Shown here piece by piece: positions 1 through 6,387 of a stretch of 14,103 nt of DNA. Position 1 is the stretch's first letter, and the number at the start of each line of letters is the position of its first letter. Made by a program: the position numbers and the translations under genes. This DNA comes from Beijerinckiaceae bacterium (GTDB lineage: Bacteria; Pseudomonadota; Alphaproteobacteria; Rhizobiales; Beijerinckiaceae). Location of the stretch: NCBI GenBank assembly GCA_947458675.1, contig CANHAW010000012.1, positions 1 to 14,103 on the forward strand, given 5' to 3'. The notes below the pieces were generated by a model that was given only the letters and a program-made list of their open reading frames with translations, had not been told where the DNA came from and searched no databases.

Positions 1-77
1 ATACGTATCCTTGTCAATTCCGGGCTAAGGGTTTGCCTTGCCTTTTCTGCCCCCAAACCCCATAGCACTGACCGACC

Positions 78-102
78 GGGCGCATCCGCCCTCCCCTTTT
101 TT
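78..102 (+). terminator. Terminator-like hairpin with U-tract just upstream of ychF
   Basis: Bases 78-82 (GGGCG) pair with 87-91 (CGCCC) around a four-base loop, and a pyrimidine stretch ending in six Ts (97-102) follows. It lies only 14 bases before the ychF start codon, so no promoter fits between it and the gene. It is either the end of an upstream transcript that partly reads through, or a leader element of ychF. The stem is short and the T-run begins five bases after it, so efficiency is uncertain. The rest of bases 1-116 shows no gene and no convincing promoter. In related genomes pth often precedes ychF, but that gene would lie outside this window. Confidence 0.35.
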
Positions 103-116
103 GGACCGGGACGATC

Positions 117-1214
117 ATGGGCTTCAAATGCGGCATCGTTGGCCTGCCGAATGTCGGCAAGTCGACCCTTTTCAACGCCCTCACCCAGACAGCTGCGGCG
201 CAGGCGGCCAATTACCCTTTCTGCACCATCGAGCCGAATGTCGGCGATGTTGCCGTGCCCGACGAGCGGCTGGAAAAACTTGCCGCCATTGCAGCCTCAA
301 AAGAAATCATCCCGACGCGGCTCACTTTCGTGGACATTGCAGGGCTGGTGCGCGGCGCCTCCAAGGGCGAAGGTCTGGGCAATCAATTCCTGGCAAATAT
401 CCGCGAATGCGATGCCATTGCCCATGTCGTACGCTGCTTTGAAGACACCGACATTACCCATGTCGAAGGCAAGATCGATCCCATCGCCGACATTGAGACA
501 ATCGAGACCGAGCTGATGCTCGCCGATCTGGAGAGTCTCGAAAAGCGCGTCACCAATACCGAGAAAAAAGCCAAGGGCGGCGACAAGGAAGCCAAAGAGC
601 TTCTCGACATGATGAACCGCTGCCTCGTGCTTTTGCGCGAGGGCAAGCCGGCGCGGCTGGTGGAGCGCAGCGCCGACGAGCGCAAGCTTTTCGAGGGCCT
701 CGGCCTGCTCTCATCCAAGCCGGTTCTCTATGTCTGCAATGTCGAGGAAGCCGCAGCCGACAAGGGCAATGATTTTTCGGCAAAGGTTGGCGCCCGCGCG
801 AAAGAGGAAGGCGCGGTCGCTGTTGTCGTCTCGGCCAAGATTGAAAGCGAAATAGCCGTACTCGCCCCCGATGAGCAGGTTGATTATCTCGAAGCGGTCG
901 GCCTTGCCGAGCCCGGCCTCAACCGCGTCATCCGCGCCGGCTACCAATTGCTGGGCCTTGTGACCTATTTCACCGTCGGCCCGAAAGAAGCGCGCGCCTG
1001 GACCATCGAAAAAGGAACCAAGGCGCCGCAGGCAGCAGGCGTCATTCATACGGATTTCGAAAAAGGCTTCATTCGCTCCGAGACGGTCGCTTATGAAGAT
1101 TATGTCTCCTGCAATGGCGAAGCAGGCGCGCGCGAAGCCGGCAAATTCCGCCTCGAAGGCAAGGAATATGTCGTGCAGGACGGCGATTGCCTGCATTTCC
1201 GTTTTGCCAATTGA
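117..1214 (+). CDS. ychF: Redox-regulated ATPase YchF (OLA1 family)
   Basis: A 365-residue protein of the usual YchF length. The P-loop is GLPNVGKST at residues 9-17, the switch region NYPFCTIEP at 32-40, and the G3 motif DIAGLV at 73-78. In place of the GTPase NKxD motif it has NVEE at 208-211, the hallmark of the ATP-preferring YchF/OLA1 branch of Obg-type GTPases. A coiled-coil insertion lies at about 130-200 and a TGS domain from about 281 to the end. Family members are cytoplasmic, bind ribosomes and dampen oxidative-stress responses. Cys36 here matches the E. coli Cys35 described as redox-sensitive. The ATG at 117 gives the standard MGFKCGIVGL start, with a GGGA at 109-112 as a weak ribosome site. 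The maoC-like gene follows after 30 bases and is probably cotranscribed. Confidence 0.97.
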   Translation: MGFKCGIVGLPNVGKSTLFNALTQTAAAQAANYPFCTIEPNVGDVAVPDERLEKLAAIAASKEIIPTRLTFVDIAGLVRGASKGEGLGNQFLANIRECDAIAHVVRCFEDTDITHVEGKIDPIADIETIETELMLADLESLEKRVTNTEKKAKGGDKEAKELLDMMNRCLVLLREGKPARLVERSADERKLFEGLGLLSSKPVLYVCNVEEAAADKGNDFSAKVGARAKEEGAVAVVVSAKIESEIAVLAPDEQVDYLEAVGLAEPGLNRVIRAGYQLLGLVTYFTVGPKEARAWTIEKGTKAPQAAGVIHTDFEKGFIRSETVAYEDYVSCNGEAGAREAGKFRLEGKEYVVQDGDCLHFRFAN

Positions 1215-1244
1215 CGGGAGAATCCGCGCAAGCGGGAGCTGGGA

Positions 1245-2240
1245 ATGAACGACGACAAGAGCCTCTTTTTCGACGATTTCACACCGGGCAGCAGCCTCGC
1301 GTATGGAGCCTATGAAATCACGAAGGAAGAGATCGTCGCCTTTGCGGGCGAATTCGATCCGCAATATTTCCATCTTGATGAAGAAGCCGCACGCCGCTCC
1401 ATGCTGGGCGGGCTGGCCGCATCGGGCTGGCATACATGCGCCATTCTCATGCGGCTCAATTGCGACGGCTATCTCAACGCGACAGACGGGCGCGGCGCGC
1501 CTGGCATTGATGAAGTGAAATGGCTGAAGCCGGTACGTCCGGGCATGGTGCTGGGTGTGCGCACCGATGTTCTCTCTGCTCGCATTTCACAATCGCGGCC
1601 ATCGATCGGCCTCGTGCAATTCCGTTTCGACGTGCATGATCAAAGCGGCGAAAGCCTGCTGGTGCAGACCAATTTCGTCATGATCGGGCGGCGCGGACAA
1701 AATGATGCGCCAAAATCCATGGCCAAGACGCAAGACGCCACGGCGCTCCTGCCCTTCGATTCTCCGGGGCTTTTGCCACCCTTCTCGCGCATTGAAACCG
1801 GCGCACGTCTTGTGCTGGGAACGCATGTCTTCAGCGAAGAAGATGTGATCCGATTTGCCAGCGCTTACGATCCCCAACCTTTTCATATCGACCGCGTGGC
1901 AGCGCAAGCCGGACCCTTCGGCGGACTTGCGGCCTCGGGCTGGCACACGGCCTCTGCCTGGATGCGCTGCATGGTCGATGCGCAGAAGCGCACAATCGAT
2001 GCGGCGCGTTCTGCCGGCCTCAAGAGCCCTGAATATGGCCCCTCGCCGGGCTTTACCAATCTGCGCTGGCTTCGCCCCGTCTATGCGGGCGATACGATCA
2101 CCTTCGACAGCGTGGCGATGGAAAAGCGCGTCACATCACGTCCGGAATGGGGTCTGGTGAAGAGCCGCAACGGTGGCGTGAACCAGCATGGCGTTCGCGT
2201 GTTCGAATTCGACAGCGCCTCCTTCTGGAAGCTCGACTGA
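1245..2240 (+). CDS. Fused double-hotdog MaoC-like dehydratase
   Basis: A 331-residue protein made of two MaoC/R-hydratase hotdog halves joined by a linker at about residues 150-180. The first half carries FDPQYFHLD (37-45) and GGLAASGWHT (55-64); the second repeats this as YDPQPFHID (208-216) and GGLAASGWHT (226-235). The Asp-x4-His pair used by R-specific enoyl-CoA hydratases such as PhaJ is present in both halves (D38/H43 and D209/H214). Single MaoC proteins are about 150 residues, so this is two units in one chain. The likely reaction is hydration or dehydration of an acyl-CoA thioester in the cytoplasm; the substrate cannot be told. The ATG at 1245 has GGGAG (1234-1238) six bases before it. 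Its position behind ychF suggests cotranscription and says little about its role. Confidence 0.85.
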   Translation: MNDDKSLFFDDFTPGSSLAYGAYEITKEEIVAFAGEFDPQYFHLDEEAARRSMLGGLAASGWHTCAILMRLNCDGYLNATDGRGAPGIDEVKWLKPVRPGMVLGVRTDVLSARISQSRPSIGLVQFRFDVHDQSGESLLVQTNFVMIGRRGQNDAPKSMAKTQDATALLPFDSPGLLPPFSRIETGARLVLGTHVFSEEDVIRFASAYDPQPFHIDRVAAQAGPFGGLAASGWHTASAWMRCMVDAQKRTIDAARSAGLKSPEYGPSPGFTNLRWLRPVYAGDTITFDSVAMEKRVTSRPEWGLVKSRNGGVNQHGVRVFEFDSASFWKLD

Positions 2241-2309
2241 GACATAAAGCCCCAAATCCTGCGGCCCTTGTCACGCGTAAAGCAAGGGACGGTCTCTCTG
2301 CCTCGTGAC

Positions 2310-2337
2310 TTGCGCGCAGGCATGGCCGGCAGAGAAT
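2310..2337 (+). promoter_or_regulatory. Possible promoter of msrP
   Basis: TTGCGC (2310-2315) and GAGAAT (2332-2337) are 16 bases apart, which would start transcription near 2344, about 29 bases before the msrP start codon. The -35 resembles the other TTGC-type boxes in this window; the -10 matches four of six consensus positions. An inverted repeat CCCTTG/CAAGGG (2265-2270 and 2283-2288) lies upstream, in the 132-base gap after the maoC-like gene, without a T-run. Pattern only. Confidence 0.28.
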
Positions 2338-2372
2338 GGGACAGCAACCGGAAATTGCCGAGGAGATTTGCC

Positions 2373-3326
2373 ATGCATTACATCCGCCGGAAGGGCTGGG
2401 AAATTTCCGAACGTCACGCGACGCCCGAAGCTTTGTTCCTCAACCGTCGCGCTGTGCTGGGTGCTGGCGCAGGCGCTCTGGTGGCGGGCGTCACGCCAGC
2501 CTTTGCCGCCACCGAGGCCGATCCCTCCGCCCATCTTTATCCCGCCAAACGCAATGAAGCGTTCAAGCTCGACCGCGACCTGACGCCCGAAAAGGTCAAT
2601 TCGCAATATAATAATTTCTTCGAATTCGGCATGGACAAGCGCATTTTCACGCGTGTCGATGCGCTGAAGACGCGCCCCTGGACAATCAAGATCGACGGGC
2701 TTGTTGAAAAGCCGACCGAGATCGGCATCGACGATCTGCTCAAGCGCGTGCAGCTGGAAGAGCGTCTCTATCGGCTGCGCTGCGTCGAGGCTTGGTCGAT
2801 GACCATTCCCTGGACCGGCTTTCCGCTGAAGGAACTCGTCGATCTGGCGCGCCCGCTCTCAAGTGCAAAATATCTGCGCTTTGAAACTTTCCTCGATCCG
2901 AAAATGGCGCCGGGCCAGAAACAGAGCTGGTATCCTTGGCCCTATGTCGAGGGCTTGAGCATGGCAGAGGCGACAAACGATCTCGCGCTCATGGTCACGG
3001 GTGCTTACGGCAAGCCGCTCGCCAAACAATTTGGCGCGCCGATCCGCCTGCATGTGCCGTGGAAATATGGATTCAAATCGATCAAGTCGATCACCCGCAT
3101 CTCTTTCGTCGAGGAACAGCCGAAAAGTTTCTGGCAGGGGCTGCAGGGCGGCGAATATGGGTTCTGGGCCAATGTGAATCCCGAAATTGCCCATCCGCGC
3201 TGGTCGCAGGCGACCGAGGAAGTGCTGGGCACGGGCAATCGCGTCCCCACCCTCCTGTTCAACGGCTATGGTGAGCAGGTCGCCCATCTCTACAAGGGCA
3301 TGGAAGGCCAGAGGATCTGGTTCTGA
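2373..3326 (+). CDS. msrP: Protein-methionine-sulfoxide reductase catalytic subunit MsrP
   Basis: A 317-residue sulfite-oxidase-fold molybdoenzyme (former YedY). The N-terminus has a twin-arginine signal, NRRAVLG at residues 24-30, then a hydrophobic stretch ending AFA at 43-45, a likely cleavage site, so the enzyme should be exported folded to the periplasm. Cys137 in YRLRCVEAWS is the expected molybdenum ligand, followed by the conserved IPWTGFPL at 145-152; KYGFKSIKSI at 231-240 is also typical. MsrP reduces R- and S-methionine sulfoxide in periplasmic proteins, taking electrons from the haem membrane protein MsrQ. No msrQ lies next to it; the neighbour is lysR on the other strand. The open frame extends back to 2268, but the ATG at 2373 is chosen because AGGAG (2361-2365) sits seven bases before it and MHYIRRK is the family's usual start. 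Confidence 0.95.
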   Translation: MHYIRRKGWEISERHATPEALFLNRRAVLGAGAGALVAGVTPAFAATEADPSAHLYPAKRNEAFKLDRDLTPEKVNSQYNNFFEFGMDKRIFTRVDALKTRPWTIKIDGLVEKPTEIGIDDLLKRVQLEERLYRLRCVEAWSMTIPWTGFPLKELVDLARPLSSAKYLRFETFLDPKMAPGQKQSWYPWPYVEGLSMAEATNDLALMVTGAYGKPLAKQFGAPIRLHVPWKYGFKSIKSITRISFVEEQPKSFWQGLQGGEYGFWANVNPEIAHPRWSQATEEVLGTGNRVPTLLFNGYGEQVAHLYKGMEGQRIWF

Positions 3327-3327
3327 C

Positions 3328-3356
3328 AAAAAGAAGGCCGGGCTTTTGGCCCGGCC
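3328..3356 (-). terminator. Intrinsic terminator downstream of lysR
   Basis: Read on the minus strand, GGCCGGGC pairs perfectly with GCCCGGCC (eight base pairs, loop CAAAA), followed at once by TTCTTTTTG. This is a strong rho-independent terminator for minus-strand transcription. It lies about 160 bases beyond the lysR stop and nine bases beyond the msrP stop on the other strand. On the plus strand the same hairpin lacks a T-run, so it would only be a 3'-end stem for msrP mRNA. Confidence 0.8.
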
Positions 3357-3445
3357 AGACCCGCTTGCGCAGGCTTTTCAGAGGGGACGTTCGAACCGGG
3401 CGGACCCGCGAAGGGAAAGGCCCGACCGGAAACGAGCCCCTTATA
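3328..3445 (-). ncRNA. Candidate small RNA or long lysR 3' UTR
   Basis: The 191-base gap 3327-3517 has no plausible coding sequence. On the minus strand a TATAAG box (3440-3445) is followed about 85 bases later by the strong terminator at 3328-3356, which would give an RNA of about 105 nt. The segment contains pyrimidine-rich stretches (CTTTCCCTTC, CGTCCCCTCTG), a possible CGGGC/GCCCG stem, two copies of GCGGGTC and the palindrome GTTCGAAC. The best -35 match, TTGCCG, is 20 bases from the -10, which is too far for a good promoter. It may simply be the lysR 3' UTR. Confidence 0.22.
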
Positions 3446-3517
3446 CTTTCAGCTGAGATGGTGCCCGGCAAACGCATCCTGCGCATGGGAGCCATGCAGA
3501 CAATGCGGGGCCTGGGC

Positions 3518-4408
3518 TCAAAAATCCCATCTCTGGGCGCTGGCCACCAGAAAATCCCGGAAAACCTGAATGCGGGCGACCGATTTCAGCTCTTCGGGAT
3601 AGACCAGATAGCAATCAAGCTCGGGCATGCCCGCCTCCGGCAGGATGCGCACCAGCGTCGTATCCGACCCCACCAGATAATCCGGCAGCACGGCAATGCC
3701 CGCCCCCGCCTCCACGGCGCGGCGCAGGGCAGGAATATTGTTGCAGGTCAGCGTCGAATGCCGCGGCGAGCGGGCGGCGCGCCCGGCATATTGCAGCGAA
3801 TTGATATTGGTCAGGTAATGGGCCGAGGAGGCGCCATAGGTCAGGATCCGGTGACGATCGAGATCATCGAGATTTTTGGGCTGGCCGTAACGCTTCAGAT
3901 AGCCGGGCGAAGCATAGGCATGAAAATGCATGGTGAAGAGCCGGCGGCGGATCAGGTCAGGCTGCACCGGCTCGCGCACACGCAAGGCCACATCGGCTTC
4001 GCGCATGCCGATATCGAGCTCATCGTCGGTCAGGATCAGATTAAGCTCGATCTCGGGATAGAGTTCGAGAAATTCGGCAATGCGCGGCGTCAGCCATTCG
4101 GAGCCGACACCCACTGTCGTTGTGACGCGCAACAATCCGTTGGGACGCTCGCGAGAATCGGTAAGGCGCATGCGTGTGGCATCGAGCTTCTGCCAGACGT
4201 CTTTCACCGTGCGATAAAGCACCTCGCCCTGTTCGGTGAGAATGAGCCCGCGCGCATGACGATGAAACAGAGGGACGCGCAAATCCTGTTCGAGCGCGCT
4301 CACCTGCCGGCTCACCGCCGATTGCGAAAGGCCGAGCGCCTCGCCCGCATGGGTGAAAGAGCCCGCTTCGGCAGCCGCATGAAAAATGCGCAGCTTGTCC
4401 CAATCCAC
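3518..4408 (-). CDS. LysR-family transcriptional regulator downstream of trxB
   Basis: A 296-residue LysR-type regulator of normal length. The winged helix-turn-helix lies in residues 1-60, with the recognition region SFTHAGEALGLSQSAVSRQV at 17-36; the effector-binding domain runs from about 92 to 290 (start GLLRVTTTVGVG, later AGAGIAVLPDYL). It should act as a cytoplasmic DNA-binding tetramer with an unknown small-molecule co-inducer. The start is GTG at 4408, supported by AGGAG (4416-4420) seven bases upstream and by the standard MDWDKLRIFHAAAE opening. Only 17 bases separate it from the trxB stop, so the two genes are very likely one transcript. Most LysR genes lie divergent from their target; this one does not, so its target is not revealed by position. 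Candidates are its own operon or msrP. Confidence 0.92.
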   Translation of the reverse strand: MDWDKLRIFHAAAEAGSFTHAGEALGLSQSAVSRQVSALEQDLRVPLFHRHARGLILTEQGEVLYRTVKDVWQKLDATRMRLTDSRERPNGLLRVTTTVGVGSEWLTPRIAEFLELYPEIELNLILTDDELDIGMREADVALRVREPVQPDLIRRRLFTMHFHAYASPGYLKRYGQPKNLDDLDRHRILTYGASSAHYLTNINSLQYAGRAARSPRHSTLTCNNIPALRRAVEAGAGIAVLPDYLVGSDTTLVRILPEAGMPELDCYLVYPEELKSVARIQVFRDFLVASAQRWDF

Positions 4409-4425
4409 AGGCTCTCTCCTTGCGC

Positions 4426-5397
4426 CTATTCGGCGGCTTGAGCGGCCGAATCCTGCGCTGCAAGCCAGCGCTCTGCTTCAAGCGCAGCCATGCAACCCAT
4501 GCCCGCCGCCGTCACGGCCTGGCGATAAATATCATCGGTAACATCGCCCGCCGCATAGACGCCGGGAATATTGGTCTGCGTGGAATCGGGCGCCGTGCGA
4601 ATATAGCCATTCGGCTTGATATCGATCTGGCCGGCAAAAAGCTGCGAGGCGGGCTCATGTCCGATGGCAACGAAAACGCCATCGACCTTGCGCTCGGCAA
4701 TCGCGCCGGTCTTGACGTTTTTCAGCCGCACATGGGTGACGCCGGGCGGATTTTCATCGCCGCAGATTTCCTCGATCGCACTGTCCCAGACAATCTCGAC
4801 CTTGGGATTTTTGAACAGGCGTTCCTGCAAAATGCGCTCGGCCTTGAAGGAATCGCGGCGGTGCACGACCGTGACCTTGGAGGCAAGGTGAGAGAGATAG
4901 AGCGCTTCCTCGACCGCAGAATTACCGCCGCCCACAACCATGACTTCCTTGCCGCGATAGAAGAAACCATCGCAGGTTGCGCAGGCGGAGACGCCATAGC
5001 CCTTGAATTTTTCTTCTGTCGGAAGGCCGAGCCATTTGGCTTTCGCGCCGGTGGCGATCACCAGCGTGTCGCATGTGTAAGTCTCGCCGCTGTCGCCATG
5101 GATGGTGAAGGGGCGGCGCGAGAGATCGACCTTGGTAATGTGGTCGGAGACCATTTTCGTGCCGACATGTTCGGCCTGCCCCCGCATCTGTTCCATCAGC
5201 CAGGGGCCCTGAATCGGATCGGCAAAGCCCGGATAATTTTCGACATCGGTCGTGATCATCAGCTGGCCGCCGGGCTCGAAACCGGCGATGAGCATCGGCT
5301 GGAGCATGGCGCGAGCCGCATAGATCGCTGCCGTATAGCCGGCCGGACCCGAGCCGATAATGATCATGCGCGCATGCTGGGGAGCGGAGGAGGCCAT
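4426..5397 (-). CDS. trxB: Thioredoxin-disulfide reductase TrxB
   Basis: A 323-residue, low-molecular-weight FAD enzyme that reduces thioredoxin with NADPH in the cytoplasm. Visible motifs in order: FAD-binding GSGPAG (15-20), the redox-active dithiol CATC (139-142) followed by DGFF, NADPH-binding GGGNSAVEEA (156-165) with the HRRD site at 179-182, and the FAD motif GDVTDDIYRQAVTAAG (284-299). All key residues are present. The frame is open to a TTG at 5430, adding eleven residues, but the ATG at 5397 has AGGA (5403-5406) five bases upstream and gives a normal N-terminus. lysR follows 17 bases downstream. A good promoter candidate lies at 5465-5493. Confidence 0.97.
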   Translation of the reverse strand: MASSAPQHARMIIIGSGPAGYTAAIYAARAMLQPMLIAGFEPGGQLMITTDVENYPGFADPIQGPWLMEQMRGQAEHVGTKMVSDHITKVDLSRRPFTIHGDSGETYTCDTLVIATGAKAKWLGLPTEEKFKGYGVSACATCDGFFYRGKEVMVVGGGNSAVEEALYLSHLASKVTVVHRRDSFKAERILQERLFKNPKVEIVWDSAIEEICGDENPPGVTHVRLKNVKTGAIAERKVDGVFVAIGHEPASQLFAGQIDIKPNGYIRTAPDSTQTNIPGVYAAGDVTDDIYRQAVTAAGMGCMAALEAERWLAAQDSAAQAAE

Positions 5398-5464
5398 GGT
5401 TTTCCTGTTTCCAACGAATGTCTTGGACAAGCTGGGCGGGTCAGCGCCGCCACCTGCCCCTCAA

Positions 5465-5493
5465 CCTATAGAAACGCCATGCGCTGGCCGCAA
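5465..5493 (-). promoter_or_regulatory. Probable trxB promoter
   Basis: On the minus strand TTGCGG (5488-5493) and TATAGG (5465-5470) are exactly 17 bases apart. Transcription would begin near 5458 and give a leader of about 60 bases before the trxB ATG at 5397. It is the best sigma-70-type match in the 272-base trxB/oxygenase divergent region (5398-5669), which has no credible gene other than a doubtful 14-codon frame. Confidence 0.45.
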
Positions 5494-5573
5494 GGCTGGG
5501 AGCCCCCTTCCACACAGGCCATCGGCCAAAAACGGCAGGCCATTCTGTCGCTGGGGGGCGGAGCGCTGGAGGC

Positions 5574-5602
5574 TTGCCCCTGCGCGGGCTCGGCACTAGT
5601 GT
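5574..5602 (+). promoter_or_regulatory. Possible promoter of the 2OG oxygenase gene
   Basis: TTGCCC (5574-5579) and TAGTGT (5597-5602) are 17 bases apart on the plus strand; the -10 sits in the palindrome CACTAGTG (5594-5601). A start near 5609 would give a leader of about 60 bases that includes a 14-codon frame (5619-5663). TAGTGT matches only three of six consensus positions, though such boxes are common in GC-rich alphaproteobacteria. Confidence 0.33.
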
Positions 5603-5618
5603 CGGCGCGAAATTCGAG

Positions 5619-5663
5619 ATGGCCGGCTCCGGCGCGGCCAAGCGCAAGATCGACGAAGGCTAG
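5619..5663 (+). other. 14-codon ORF upstream of the oxygenase (doubtful)
   Basis: ATG at 5619 opens MAGSGAAKRKIDEG and stops at TAG 5661-5663, six bases before the oxygenase start codon. There is no strong Shine-Dalgarno sequence in front of it (only CGAG). It could be a leader peptide whose translation is coupled to the downstream gene, or chance. Confidence 0.15.
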
Positions 5664-5669
5664 GCACCC

Positions 5670-6344
5670 ATGCTGGACAAGAAACCTGTGACGAAGGCCG
5701 ACATTGTCGCGACTTTTCTCGCGAGCATCGAAGGTCGCCGCAAGTTCGACCAGCCCTATACGCATCATCTGATCGATGATCTGTTTCCGGCCGCCGTCGC
5801 CAAGGAGCTCAACGAACTCCCCTTCACCGCCCCGACACTCGAAGGCGTTTCGGGCAAGCGCGAATTGCACAATGACCAGCGCTCCTATTTCGATGCGGAT
5901 TCGATGGCGCGCTTTCCCGTCATGCGCCCCATCGCCGAGGCGCTGCAATCGCATGAGGTCACCAGCGCGATCGCCAAGGCTTTCGATGCGCCCATCGACG
6001 ACACATTCCTGCGTCTCGAATATGCTGTCGACACGGATGGTTTCTGGCTTGAGCCGCACACCGACCTCGGCGTCAAGAAATTCACCTGCCTGATCTATCT
6101 GTCCGAAGATCAGGGTCATGAAAATCTCGGCACAGATATTTATGCCGACAAGGACACGCATTGGGGCCGTTCGCCCTTCAAGCAGAACAGCGCCATGATT
6201 TTCGTGCCTTCCGACAAGACCTGGCATGGTTTTGAGAAGCGCCCGATCGTCGGCCTGCGCAAATCGGTGATCCTCAATTATGTGACGCGCGATTGGCGTG
6301 CGCGCGAACAGCTGTCCTATCCGAATGAGACAGTGCGGGCGTGA
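5670..6344 (+). CDS. 2-oxoglutarate/Fe(II)-dependent oxygenase
   Basis: A 224-residue cytoplasmic protein with the double-stranded beta-helix signature of 2OG/Fe(II) oxygenases. The iron triad is visible as H130-x-D132 in EPHTDLG and the distal H186 in KTWHGFEK; R197 in GLRKSVILNY, eleven residues after it, fits the 2-oxoglutarate carboxylate. An N-terminal helical part (1-110) precedes the core. Such enzymes hydroxylate proteins, small molecules or sugars using O2 and 2-oxoglutarate; the substrate here cannot be told. It stands alone: divergent from trxB, convergent with the ELM1-family gene. The ATG at 5670 follows GAAGG (5654-5658) at a rather long spacing of eleven bases. No signal peptide or membrane segment is seen. 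Confidence 0.85.
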   Translation: MLDKKPVTKADIVATFLASIEGRRKFDQPYTHHLIDDLFPAAVAKELNELPFTAPTLEGVSGKRELHNDQRSYFDADSMARFPVMRPIAEALQSHEVTSAIAKAFDAPIDDTFLRLEYAVDTDGFWLEPHTDLGVKKFTCLIYLSEDQGHENLGTDIYADKDTHWGRSPFKQNSAMIFVPSDKTWHGFEKRPIVGLRKSVILNYVTRDWRAREQLSYPNETVRA

Positions 6345-6348
6345 AAAC

Positions 6349-6377
6349 ACCCTTCTCCCGTGAAGCGGGAGAAGGTG
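6349..6377. repeat. Palindromic intergenic repeat between convergent genes
   Basis: CCTTCTCCCG (6351-6360) and CGGGAGAAGG (6366-6375) form a perfect ten-base-pair stem around TGAAG, followed by TGGCGCG. The wording closely resembles a palindromic element dispersed in many rhizobial genomes, whose second half (around GATGAGGG) is not recognisable here, so this may be a partial copy. It lies in the 43-base gap between the stops of the oxygenase and ELM1-family genes and can serve as a 3'-end stem for both, though neither side has a T-run. Confidence 0.6.
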
Positions 6378-6387
6378 GCGCGCCAGC

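Noticed and set aside
711..1433. 240-codon minus-strand frame
   Set aside because: Antisense across the end of ychF and the start of the MaoC-like gene, both clearly real.
2268..2372. N-terminal extension of MsrP by 35 residues
   Set aside because: The extension would bury the Tat signal away from the N-terminus; the ATG at 2373 has a good ribosome site.
3380..3411. tRNA-like T-loop (GTTCGAAC)
   Set aside because: The flanking five-base stem does not pair and no acceptor or anticodon arm can be built on either strand; it is a plain palindrome.
3365..4441. 358-codon plus-strand open frame
   Set aside because: Antisense to the LysR gene; composition rich in Arg, His and Gln typical of a shadow frame.
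5398..5430. TTG start adding eleven residues to TrxB
   Set aside because: No ribosome site in front of it, while the internal ATG at 5397 has AGGA at a good distance.
4420..5691. 423-codon plus-strand open frame
   Set aside because: Antisense to trxB and crossing its promoter region; no family motifs.
5466..6350. 294-codon minus-strand frame
   Set aside because: Antisense to the 2OG oxygenase, which has an intact metal-binding triad.
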